From NCBI GenBank assembly GCA_048394785.1, contig DBFJGL010000013.1, positions 1 through 38,873 of the forward strand: a DNA stretch of 38,873 nt, read 5' to 3'. This document shows, one piece after another, positions 31,681 to 38,873 of this stretch (positions are counted from its first letter, which is position 1; each line of letters opens with the position of its first letter). The notes under the pieces are model-generated. The model did no database searches. It was not told the DNA's origin and worked only from the letters and a program-made list of their open reading frames with translations. This DNA is from DBFJGL01 sp048394785 (GTDB taxonomy: Bacteria > Bacillota > Clostridia > Christensenellales > CAG-917). Made by a program: the position numbers and the translations under genes.

Positions 31681-32349
31681 ATGATAAATATAGCAATAGA
31701 CGGACCGTCCGGCGCAGGCAAAAGCACTGTTGCGAAGGCGGTGGCGAAAAAGCTGAACATAACGTATCTGGATACGGGCGCAATGTACCGCGCGACCGCG
31801 TATATCGCTCTCAAACAGGGCATATCGCCGACGGACGCCGAAGCGGTGGGCAAGATGCTCGAAAATCTCGAAATGGATATTAAATTCAAAGACGGAGCGC
31901 AGCAGATTTACGTCAACGGGATAAATGCGACGCCCTATCTCAGAGAGCATCATATGAGCAAGGCGGCAAGCGACATATCGGCAATTCCCGCGGTACGCCT
32001 TAAAATGGTTGATTTGCAGCGGATATTCGCGAGCAGCCGCGACGTGGTGCTCGACGGCAGGGATATAGGCACGTTCGTGCTGCCCGACGCCGACGTCAAA
32101 CTCTATATGACAGCCACCTCCGAGGAGCGCGCGACAAGACGTTTCAAAGAACTTACGGAAAAAGGGCAGAGCGTGAATTACGACGTTTTGCTTGCGGATA
32201 TAATACAAAGGGACTATAACGACTCGCACAGAGAATTCGCTCCGCTGAAAAAGGCAGACGACGCCTTGGAGCTCGATACCACCGAAATGTCGGAAAAAGA
32301 GGTTATCGACTACGTCGTGAATATTGCTGAAAAGAGGATGAAGAAATGA
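31681..32349 (+). CDS. cmk: Cytidylate kinase
   Basis: Cmk phosphorylates CMP and dCMP to the diphosphates. The P-loop GPSGAGKST runs from G8 to T16, followed by YLDTGAMYRA and RDIGTFVLPDADVKLYMTA, the standard CMP-binding and lid landmarks. The length of 222 residues is normal. The ATG at 31681 follows GAGGAGA; an in-frame TTG four codons earlier lies inside that ribosome binding site and is rejected. The stop overlaps the plsC start by four bases. The order cmk-plsC-ispH/S1 is a classic clostridial arrangement. Confidence 0.96.
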   Translation: MINIAIDGPSGAGKSTVAKAVAKKLNITYLDTGAMYRATAYIALKQGISPTDAEAVGKMLENLEMDIKFKDGAQQIYVNGINATPYLREHHMSKAASDISAIPAVRLKMVDLQRIFASSRDVVLDGRDIGTFVLPDADVKLYMTATSEERATRRFKELTEKGQSVNYDVLLADIIQRDYNDSHREFAPLKKADDALELDTTEMSEKEVIDYVVNIAEKRMKK

Positions 32350-32978
32350 GCTTATACAGGTTTTTAAGAGCTTTATGCTCGCCCGTGATAAAATTGATTT
32401 GGCCTACCAAGGTTGTAGGAAAGGAAAACCTCGACTCCTTAGACGGCGGCGCGCAGGTTATATGCAACCATTACTCCAAACTGGACGGAATTCTGGCGGG
32501 AGTAAGGCTGTTCAAAGACGAATTTCACGTTCTCGCCAAAGCCGAGGCGTTCGATAAAAAGATAGGCAATTGGTTCCTTCGCGAGATGGGCGCAATTCCC
32601 GTGCGCAGAGGAGAGGCGGACATCGACGCCGTCAAAGCCGTGCTCAAAGTGATCAAAGACGGAAATAAACTGCTCGTTTTCCCCGAAGGGACGCGCAACA
32701 GAGAGGGTACGGAGCAGATGGGAGAGTTCAAACAGGGCACCGCGCGTTTCGCAATCAAGACAAAAACGCCCATCGTTCCGATGTTGTATTACAGAATGCA
32801 CAAGCCGTTCAGGCGCAACTATCTGTATATAGGCAAGCCCATCGATATGTCCGAATTTTACGGCTGCCGCCGCTCGGAAGATTACGAACGCGCCACTCAG
32901 CATATATTCGACAAAATGGTGGAGCTTAGAGCGGAGATGAACGCCTACGTCGAGAATAGGAAAAAGGGCGGAAAATAA
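32346..32978 (+). CDS. plsC: 1-acyl-sn-glycerol-3-phosphate acyltransferase
   Basis: PlsC adds the second acyl chain to lysophosphatidic acid, giving phosphatidic acid at the membrane. The catalytic HX4D is H42 to D47 in NHYSKLDG. The glycerol-phosphate site is FPEGTRNREG (112-121). GAIPVRRG and IVPMLYY are the remaining family blocks. The length of 210 residues is normal for the short clostridial forms. It overlaps cmk by four bases, and the next gene starts 26 bases after its stop. Together with plsX at 16029 it covers two steps of phosphatidic acid synthesis. Confidence 0.93.
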   Translation: MSLYRFLRALCSPVIKLIWPTKVVGKENLDSLDGGAQVICNHYSKLDGILAGVRLFKDEFHVLAKAEAFDKKIGNWFLREMGAIPVRRGEADIDAVKAVLKVIKDGNKLLVFPEGTRNREGTEQMGEFKQGTARFAIKTKTPIVPMLYYRMHKPFRRNYLYIGKPIDMSEFYGCRRSEDYERATQHIFDKMVELRAEMNAYVENRKKGGK

Positions 32979-33004
32979 AATTTGTTTCAACTCGGAGATA
33001 AAGA

Positions 33005-35299
33005 ATGAAAGTTACTCTCGCAAGCAGCGCGGGGTTTTGCGCAGGCGTCAAAACGGCGTATAAAATTGCGCTCGAACTTGCGCAAAAATACGGGAAAATA
33101 TACACTCTCGGCGAATTGATACACAACGAAGAAGTTGTCGCTTTTCTGCAATCTAACGGGGTTATTCCGCTTTCGGAGGACAAATGGGACGACCTTGATT
33201 GCGGCGACGTCGCGCTCATTCGGGCACACGGCATTCCGCTGGATTACGAGAGAAGACTCAGAGAAAAGGGAGTGTTGCTTTTCGACGCCACCTGCCCCGT
33301 CGTGAAGAAGATACACGCCATTGTTTCGGAGCGCGTAAAGGCAGGCGACGACGTCGTCGTCATCGGCGATAAAAATCACGACGAAGTGAAGGGTATCGTC
33401 AGTTACGCCGACGGCAGGGCGCGCATTTTTTCCGACAGCGACGAGCTGGAAATAGGCGATAAAAACACGTCGATTGTTTTCCAAACCACCATACTCGCCG
33501 AAAAATACGCGAAAATAGCCGAATATAAAGAAAATTTCACGAAAAATCATAGCAATTTAGTTGGCATTTTCAATACTATTTGTTATACTACAAAGCACAG
33601 ACAGGACGAAACTCTCGCGCTCGGTGCAAAAAGCGACGCCGTTCTCGTTTTGGGCAGCAGAAACAGCGCGAATACACGCAGACTGTTCGAGGTTGCAAAA
33701 AGCGTAAACCGCAACGTTTATTTCGCGTCGACGAAGGAGGAAGCTCTGTCAATCAACTTAAAGGATATTCAAAGCATTTCAATCGTTGCAGGGGCGTCAA
33801 CTCCGCAATGGTTGATTCAGGAGGTAACTGAACTTATGAGTGAAACTCAAAAGCCTGCCGTAGAAGAAATCGCGGCAATCGAGACTGAGGTGCAACAAGA
33901 GGCAACACCCCAAGAGCAAACTGCGACCGCAACCGAAGAAAAGGAACTTACGATGGAAGACGTTATGGCGTCCACAAGTTCGGTAGGTTACACTAACTAC
34001 AAGGTTGGTAAGCGCATGAAGTGTTCGGTCATTAAGGCCGACGAGAACGGCATTTTTGTCAGAATCGGCGGTAAAAAAGACGGTTTCATCAATAAGGAAG
34101 ACGCTACTGTCGACGGAAGTTACAATCCCGAGGATTTCAAGGACGGCGACACTGTCGAAGCTATAATCACCAAAGTCGAAAAAGAGTATGTTATGCTTTC
34201 CAAGAAAGAAGTCGACGTGCTCAGAGCAGAGGAGGAGCAGGCTGAAAAAGCTCTCTCCGCAGGAGAATTTTCTCTCGTTATGACCGAGGTCGTAAAGGGC
34301 GGTCTCAGAGGAAGAATGGGACAGTACACCGTGTTCGTTCCCGCGTCCCAAATCAGAATGGGCTACGTCAAGAACCTCGAAGACTACAAGGGAAAGACGC
34401 TCCGCCTCACCATTATGCCTCCCAAGGAAAAAGAACTCAACGACTGCGCGGAAGCCGCTCAGGACGATAAGAAGGCAAGAAAGTCCAGATATTTGTTCGC
34501 TTCTCAGCGCATAATTCTGGAAAGAGAAAAGAAAGAAAAAGAGGATATGTTCTGGGAGAACATTCACGTTCACGACATCGTGGAAGGCAAGGTCAAGAGA
34601 TTTACCGCTTTCGGTGCGTTCGTAAACGTTCGCGGTTTCGACTGCCTGGCTCACATCTCCGAGCTCAGCTGGAACAAGATTACCGACCCTGCAACCGTGC
34701 TTAAAATCGGCGATACTTATGATTTCGTCGTGCTTAAACTCGACAGAGAAACGGGCAAAATCTCCCTCGGCTACAAACAGCTGCAAAAAAGACCTTATGA
34801 AATTGCCGCAGAAAAATATCCCGTCGGCACCGTCATCAAGGGCAAGGTGGAGAGAATATTCCCTTACGGCGCGTTCATTTCCATATCCGACGGCGTAGAC
34901 GGACTCGTGCACGTTTCGCAGATTTCCCACAGCTGGATTAAGGACGCCAACGAGGCTCTCAAAGTCGGCGACGAGGTCGATGCAAAGATAATCGGTTTCG
35001 AAGATAACAGAATTACGCTTTCCATCAAGGAACTGCTTCCCGCACCCGAAGAAACCGAAGCCGCGGCAGTGGAAGACGTGGCGGCAGCGGACGGCGAGGA
35101 AAAGGCGAAAAGACCTTCAAGAGTCAAAAAATTCGAGCAGAAGCTTGCGGACGGTGAGGCAAGACGCGAGCGTCGTCCCAAGAAAGACAGCTCCAACGAG
35201 CCCAAAGAGTGGGTTTCCGGCTCCGGCAGCGCAACTCTCGGCGACCTTATCAAAAATCTCAACATCAATCTCGCAGACGAAGAAGACAGCAAGGAATAA
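33005..35299 (+). CDS. ispH: IspH - ribosomal protein S1 fusion (HMBPP reductase / S1)
   Basis: This is one 764-residue polypeptide with two functions. Residues 1 to about 285 are IspH, the last enzyme of the MEP isoprenoid pathway, which reduces HMBPP to IPP and DMAPP using a 4Fe-4S cluster. The cluster ligands are C12, C97 and C193, and GSRNSANT is the substrate loop. A Glu/Gln-rich linker (about 286-330) follows. Then come four S1 RNA-binding domains at about 334-402, 420-488, 523-592 and 608-677, and a charged tail. This fusion is known in many Clostridia. The reading frame is continuous with no sign of a frameshift, and there is an internal Met with an upstream GGAGG at about 33820-33838 that might allow S1 to be made alone. 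GGAGA precedes the ATG. Confidence 0.95.
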   Translation: MKVTLASSAGFCAGVKTAYKIALELAQKYGKIYTLGELIHNEEVVAFLQSNGVIPLSEDKWDDLDCGDVALIRAHGIPLDYERRLREKGVLLFDATCPVVKKIHAIVSERVKAGDDVVVIGDKNHDEVKGIVSYADGRARIFSDSDELEIGDKNTSIVFQTTILAEKYAKIAEYKENFTKNHSNLVGIFNTICYTTKHRQDETLALGAKSDAVLVLGSRNSANTRRLFEVAKSVNRNVYFASTKEEALSINLKDIQSISIVAGASTPQWLIQEVTELMSETQKPAVEEIAAIETEVQQEATPQEQTATATEEKELTMEDVMASTSSVGYTNYKVGKRMKCSVIKADENGIFVRIGGKKDGFINKEDATVDGSYNPEDFKDGDTVEAIITKVEKEYVMLSKKEVDVLRAEEEQAEKALSAGEFSLVMTEVVKGGLRGRMGQYTVFVPASQIRMGYVKNLEDYKGKTLRLTIMPPKEKELNDCAEAAQDDKKARKSRYLFASQRIILEREKKEKEDMFWENIHVHDIVEGKVKRFTAFGAFVNVRGFDCLAHISELSWNKITDPATVLKIGDTYDFVVLKLDRETGKISLGYKQLQKRPYEIAAEKYPVGTVIKGKVERIFPYGAFISISDGVDGLVHVSQISHSWIKDANEALKVGDEVDAKIIGFEDNRITLSIKELLPAPEETEAAAVEDVAAADGEEKAKRPSRVKKFEQKLADGEARRERRPKKDSSNEPKEWVSGSGSATLGDLIKNLNINLADEEDSKE

Positions 35300-35429
35300 T
35301 TTCCCGACTGTCACATCCGCTGCGGTTTGACGGTAAATGAGAAACTTGCGGCGGCAACCGCCGGAGATAAAGTTTTACACAAAAGAGCGTTGCGTTACAT
35401 ATGCTTTCGGCAATGCAAGTTACAAAGGA

Positions 35430-35458
35430 TAAACCGCCCTGCGATGCAGGGCGGTTTA
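35430..35458 (+). terminator. Hairpin terminator after ispH/S1
   Basis: A perfect 13-bp stem (TAAACCGCCCTGC / GCAGGGCGGTTTA) has a three-base loop. The T-run after it is short, so efficiency is uncertain. It lies 130 bases after the stop; apart from this and the next promoter I see nothing in the 267-base gap. Confidence 0.7.
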
Positions 35459-35507
35459 GTATTATCGCCGCCGAAACGCCGCGGCTGTCTTTCCGTTTGC
35501 GCCGTAC

Positions 35508-35536
35508 TTTACAAATGCGATTATGCGGTGTATAAT
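35508..35536 (+). promoter_or_regulatory. Sigma-A type promoter for the alpha-galactosidase
   Basis: TTTACA (35508-35513), a 17-base spacer and a perfect TATAAT (35531-35536) precede a leader of about 24 bases. I see no clear operator palindrome around it. Confidence 0.65.
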
Positions 35537-35566
35537 TTATACTAATATAAATATAAGGACGTTAAT

Positions 35567-37240
35567 ATGGATTTTAAGAATTTTGTTATTAAGGTCGAGT
35601 ACAGGTGCGACGGCAGGGAATACTGCGCTTACGGCAACGACGACGTATTGGCTTTCGACATATTGTCCGACAGCGGCAGACTGTCGGTGAAAGCCTCGTC
35701 TTGCAAACCCGTCGAAATACTGACTGCCGAACTGATATTCGGTTATGAATATACTCGGGAAGACTTGTTTTTCGCTAACGGCTATCAGTCCTGGACGACT
35801 TCTCGCGAATACAGAAAGGGGGAGGTTCAGCGCGGTTTGAGAAACGTGGCGAATTTCCGTCCCGTGAAGACTTTTGCGGAGGGTACCGGCGATTACGGAT
35901 TTGCGGCGTACGGCAAGCTGCTTTATCACAGCGTTTCGTACACATATCTGCGCCGCGGTTCAAACGTGGAATTTGTCGGTTCGCTTGACGAGAGGACGGG
36001 ATATACTTTCTTTTATGCCGATATGCGCGAAAATCTGTTTGTTGTCTCCAAAGATTTGGAAGGACTTACGCTCGACGGCGAGTGCAATATGTTTGATTTG
36101 GTGCGTTTTGAAGGAAGTTACGACGAGGTTTTCGATAAATATTTCGAGGCTTTGCCGCAAAAACATACGGGCAGAATAAAGCACCTTGCGGGTTATACGT
36201 CCTGGTATAACTATTTTCAGAATATAAACGAGGAAATTATTTTAAGAGATTTGAACGGCATTGCGAAAGCCGGCGACTCCGTAAATATTTTTCAGATTGA
36301 CGACGGCTACGAAACGGCGGTCGGCGATTGGGAAACGGACCAAAAGAAATTCCCGAGAGGCATGAAGTTCATTGCCGACAGCATTCACGAAAAGGGGCTG
36401 ACGGCAGGTTTATGGATTGCGCCTTTCGCCGCGCAGTTTGCGGCGCAGATTGTCAAAACTCACCCCGAGTGGCTGCTCAGGACTCCGTCGGGTAAAAAGG
36501 TCGTGGGCGGCGTTGCCTGGGGCGGTTTTTACGTGCTTGATTTAGAACTTTCGGAAGTCAGAGATTATATCAGAAAATTCTTTGACAAGGTGTTCGACGA
36601 GTGGGGATTCGATATGGTAAAGCTCGATTTTCTGTACGCCGCGTGCATTCTTCCGCGCAACGGAAAGACGAGAGGTCAGCTTATGTGCGAGGCAATGGAT
36701 TTCTTGCGCGAATGCTGCCGCGACAAGCTTATGCTCGGCTGCGGAGTGCCGCTTGCGCCGTCTTTCGGTATTGTGGACGCCTGCCGCATAAGCTGCGATG
36801 TAGAACTGAGTTTTAAGGATAAATTTTACGTCAAATGCACCAATCAGGAGGTTGTGTCTGCGCGGCTTGCTATGAATAACAGCATTTACCGCCGACATCT
36901 GAACGGCAGAATTTTCGCAAACGACCCCGACGTGTTTTTCCTGCGTGACGACGGTATGAAAAAGGCGAAGTTCACCGTCGGACAAAAAAAACTGCTTGCA
37001 AAGATAAACAATATGTGCGGAAGCGTCTTGTTTGTGTCCGACGACGTAAACGCGTACGACGACGAGAAAATGAATATTTTGCTTGACTCCTACCGTCCGT
37101 TTGAAGGGAAAATAGTTTCGGCGGAGCAGGACGGCGACGTTATGGGTATAGTCTATAAAGAGAAAAACGGCGTAACCAAAAATCTGTTTTACAACGTGTA
37201 TACCGGCGCGAGTATCGATGAAAACGCGAGAGCGAAGTAA
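35567..37240 (+). CDS. Alpha-galactosidase-type glycoside hydrolase (GH36)
   Basis: This cytoplasmic enzyme probably releases alpha-galactose from raffinose-type sugars or plant glycans. No signal peptide is present. The N-terminal beta-sandwich ends with ANGYQSW, followed by the TIM barrel with FQIDDGYETAVGDWE and GLWIAPFAA. The nucleophile is D354 in MVKLDFLY. The acid/base is D411 in RISCDVE. The barrel is followed by a short beta domain. The length of 557 residues is at the short end for GH36. AAGGAC precedes the ATG. It has its own promoter and sits between housekeeping genes with no transporter or regulator next to it. Confidence 0.88.
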   Translation: MDFKNFVIKVEYRCDGREYCAYGNDDVLAFDILSDSGRLSVKASSCKPVEILTAELIFGYEYTREDLFFANGYQSWTTSREYRKGEVQRGLRNVANFRPVKTFAEGTGDYGFAAYGKLLYHSVSYTYLRRGSNVEFVGSLDERTGYTFFYADMRENLFVVSKDLEGLTLDGECNMFDLVRFEGSYDEVFDKYFEALPQKHTGRIKHLAGYTSWYNYFQNINEEIILRDLNGIAKAGDSVNIFQIDDGYETAVGDWETDQKKFPRGMKFIADSIHEKGLTAGLWIAPFAAQFAAQIVKTHPEWLLRTPSGKKVVGGVAWGGFYVLDLELSEVRDYIRKFFDKVFDEWGFDMVKLDFLYAACILPRNGKTRGQLMCEAMDFLRECCRDKLMLGCGVPLAPSFGIVDACRISCDVELSFKDKFYVKCTNQEVVSARLAMNNSIYRRHLNGRIFANDPDVFFLRDDGMKKAKFTVGQKKLLAKINNMCGSVLFVSDDVNAYDDEKMNILLDSYRPFEGKIVSAEQDGDVMGIVYKEKNGVTKNLFYNVYTGASIDENARAK

Positions 37241-37281
37241 GAAATGTTATCTGAGTAATAAGAAAGGTTGTCGGAGTTGTT

Positions 37282-37974
37282 ATGATTGACGTCAATAATC
37301 TTCAAGAAATACGGCGTGCAGCGGCGGAAACGGGCAGAGACATCACCTTGATTGCCGCGGTGAAAACGCAGTCCAAGGACACCGTCGACGAGTTTATGAA
37401 GCTTGCGCCCGAGTTTGTGCTAGGCGAGAACCGCGTGCAGGAGTTTCGGGATAAATACGACGAGAACTACCGTTGGCACATCATCGGTCAATTGCAAACC
37501 AATAAGGTAAAATACGTGGTGGGGAAAGCGGAGCTCATTCATTCGCTCGACAGGCTCGAACTTGCCGACGAAATCGAAAGGCAGGCGGCAAAACGGAACG
37601 TCGTGCAGGATTGCCTTATCGAGGTCAATATGGGCGCGGAAATCACAAAGGGCGGAGTCGCTCCCTCCGACGCGGTATCCTTTTTGAGAGCGGTTGACGA
37701 ATATCCGCACATTGCCGTAAAGGGCATTATGAGCGTATTGCCCAATCTTAACGACAAAAACGAGCTTTGCGCGCTTTACGACAAGCTGTATTCGGTATAT
37801 AATGAATGCGCCGAAGCCATAAGCGGTTACAGTCTTAAAAGGGCTGAAATGAAGTATCTTTCGGCAGGAATGAGCAACGATTATAAAATCGCGCTCGCTC
37901 ACGGCGCGAATATGATTAGACTCGGAAGAATTATTTTCGGAGAACGAGTGTATAAAGAGTCCGAAATAAAATAG
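37282..37974 (+). CDS. YggS/PROSC-family PLP homeostasis protein
   Basis: This 230-residue PLP-binding protein has a TIM-barrel fold and no known enzyme activity; family members balance B6 vitamers and influence amino acid pools. The PLP lysine is K28 in LIAAVKTQSKD. GENRVQEF, WHIIGQLQTNKVKYVV, ISVLPNL-like GIMSVLPNL, LSAGMSNDYKIALAHGANMIRLGRIIFG are all standard. The order yggS-sepF-lspA is typical of Firmicutes and ties it to the division cluster. AAAGG lies upstream of the ATG, but its spacing is longer than ideal. Confidence 0.93.
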   Translation: MIDVNNLQEIRRAAAETGRDITLIAAVKTQSKDTVDEFMKLAPEFVLGENRVQEFRDKYDENYRWHIIGQLQTNKVKYVVGKAELIHSLDRLELADEIERQAAKRNVVQDCLIEVNMGAEITKGGVAPSDAVSFLRAVDEYPHIAVKGIMSVLPNLNDKNELCALYDKLYSVYNECAEAISGYSLKRAEMKYLSAGMSNDYKIALAHGANMIRLGRIIFGERVYKESEIK

Positions 37975-38041
37975 CAGTAGTTACGCAGACGGTTGCGGCT
38001 TGTATGGGTTGCAAATGCTCCGTATGCGTGTTGGAGAATGT

Positions 38042-38464
38042 ATGAACGAACGTTTTTATGGTGCCGACAGCCGTCAGTCGGGATATGATGATATGAAAGA
38101 CTCTCCGAGGCAGTATCGTTCCGAAGCGTCGAAATTGAACAGACTCAGCAGGATTTTCGGCGGCGACGAACCGCCGCGTGCGGAGTCGCAAATGACGAGG
38201 CAGACGAGCGGAGGCGCAGGCGGAGTCGTTATATACTCGCCCAAAACTTACGAAGACGTACAGCTGCTCATAGACCATCTCAAAATGAGAGAGCAGATAA
38301 TCGTTGATTTTACCGATATTGCACAGGCTACGGTATATCGCATACTCGATTTTATGAGCGGCGCAATTTACGCGCTCGGCGGCAGTATAAAGCAGATTAA
38401 AGGCAACATTTTCCTGTTTGCTCCGAGCGGAGTAACCATCACCGTACCGCCGAATTTGAGATAA
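38042..38464 (+). CDS. sepF: Cell division protein SepF
   Basis: SepF binds the membrane and FtsZ, and bundles filaments at the division septum. The C-terminal SepF domain (about residues 60-140) has VVIYSPKTYEDVQLLIDHLKMREQIIVDFTDI, then a conserved RILDFMSGAIYALGGSIKQIKGNIFLFAPSGV. The N-terminal linker is polar and probably disordered. The ATG at 38042 is chosen because GGAG lies five bases before it; upstream in-frame ATGs at 38000 and 38021 lack this. The start lacks the amphipathic membrane-targeting helix seen in Bacillus SepF, and the first residues (MNERFYGADSR) are not amphipathic. Confidence 0.9.
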   Translation: MNERFYGADSRQSGYDDMKDSPRQYRSEASKLNRLSRIFGGDEPPRAESQMTRQTSGGAGGVVIYSPKTYEDVQLLIDHLKMREQIIVDFTDIAQATVYRILDFMSGAIYALGGSIKQIKGNIFLFAPSGVTITVPPNLR

Positions 38465-38471
38465 ACATAAT

Positions 38472-38873
38472 ATGAAAAAACAGAAAATAAATCTCGATTT
38501 TAAGGGATACTATAATACGTTTCGCAAAAAATGGTGGTTGCTTCTTATTGAGGCGGCTGTTTTTGCAGGTATAATCGCGCTCGATTTGTGCATAAAAGAC
38601 TTTCTTTTCGAGTTTTTGGAAGAAAACGGTTCTCCGTACGTGTTATGGGAAGGGTTCCTCAATCTGCGTTATTCCGAAAATTACGGCGCAGGTTTCGGTA
38701 TGTTCGGCGACAGTCCGATTACGCTCATTGTGCTGACGACGATTCTCGTAGTTGGATTGCTGGCGTTTCTGGTCGTCGCGCTCAAATACAGCGAATGGCT
38801 CAGAGTGCCGTTGATTATGATTGCGGCGGGCGGCATCGGCAACCTTGCAGACAGAATAGAGCTCGGATACGTG
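38472..38873 (+). CDS. lspA: Lipoprotein signal peptidase (partial, runs off the right edge)
   Basis: LspA is the aspartyl membrane protease that removes signal peptides from prolipoproteins. The visible 134 codons hold three hydrophobic helices. Family landmarks are an Asp-x-x-x-Lys in the first helix (ALDLCIKD), the NYGAGFG version of NxGAAFG, and the first catalytic region GGIGNLADRI. The second catalytic Asp (in VVDF) lies beyond the window. An N-terminal stretch of about 20 basic residues precedes the first helix, longer than usual. It starts seven bases after sepF, with no clear ribosome binding site. Confidence 0.9.
   Translation, partial: MKKQKINLDFKGYYNTFRKKWWLLLIEAAVFAGIIALDLCIKDFLFEFLEENGSPYVLWEGFLNLRYSENYGAGFGMFGDSPITLIVLTTILVVGLLAFLVVALKYSEWLRVPLIMIAAGGIGNLADRIELGYV

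Noticed and set aside
35327..35545. A 72-codon open frame after ispH/S1
   Set aside because: It covers a terminator hairpin and the promoter of the next gene, with gene-unlike composition.

Overview
The window looks like a chromosomal core segment of a spore-former-type Firmicute of the class Clostridia, most likely an uncultured gut lineage (the order-level guess is inference). The evidence is gene content and order. There is a pta-ackA-rpmF-plsX-rnc block with tmcAL and ylbJ beside it, a spoIIM-like/dacF/lysA/scpA/scpB/ytfI/ytfJ/dacB/rluB block that recalls the Bacillus spoIIM-to-rluB region, an ispH fused to ribosomal protein S1 after cmk and plsC, and yggS-sepF-lspA. All recognisable genes look intact except lspA, which runs off the right edge. 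No transposase, integrase, phage, CRISPR or rRNA gene was seen.

Layout. 1-1500: an FAD-dependent dehydrogenase with a terminator. 1666-1739: tRNA-Gly(CCC) on the minus strand. 1839-2490: a cluster of short interspersed repeats. 2623-10159: a plus-strand run of ileS (own promoter), an rRNA-type methyltransferase with an unusual Cys-rich insert, an RluA-type pseudouridine synthase, an acyl-CoA synthetase and a sugar-phosphate isomerase-like TIM barrel. 10467-13308: a minus-strand group of tmcAL, ylbJ and a small sigma-region-4-like protein. 13361-17897: pta-ackA, rpmF, plsX and rnc. 18033-20730: spoIVB, a free-standing Spo0A C-terminal DNA-binding domain on the opposite strand, and a SpoIIM-like membrane protein. 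20782-27931: two D,D-carboxypeptidases flanking lysA, scpAB, and the ytfI/ytfJ pair. 27937-28795: a second repeat cluster. 28825-35299: rluB-surE-HI0933-type flavoprotein, then cmk-plsC-ispH/S1. 35508-37240: a separately promoted GH36 alpha-galactosidase. 37282-38873: yggS, sepF and partial lspA.

Functionally, Pta-AckA make ATP from acetyl-CoA. PlsX and PlsC feed phospholipid synthesis. IspH makes isoprenoid precursors. LysA and the two D,D-carboxypeptidases serve peptidoglycan, ScpAB chromosome condensation, and SepF division. IleS, TmcAL, RNase III, bL32, the pseudouridine synthases and S1 serve translation. SpoIVB, YlbJ, YtfJ/GerW and the SpoIIM-like protein indicate a sporulation programme.

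The most unusual item is the 126-codon gene at 19552-19932 (minus). It aligns by eye along its length with the effector domain of Spo0A, but it has no receiver domain, an in-frame stop just upstream of its start, and an altered recognition helix. It lies where a complete spo0A would be expected, next to spoIVB. Also notable are two intergenic repeat clusters built from two element families, one of which carries a perfectly kept hairpin stem with a changing loop.
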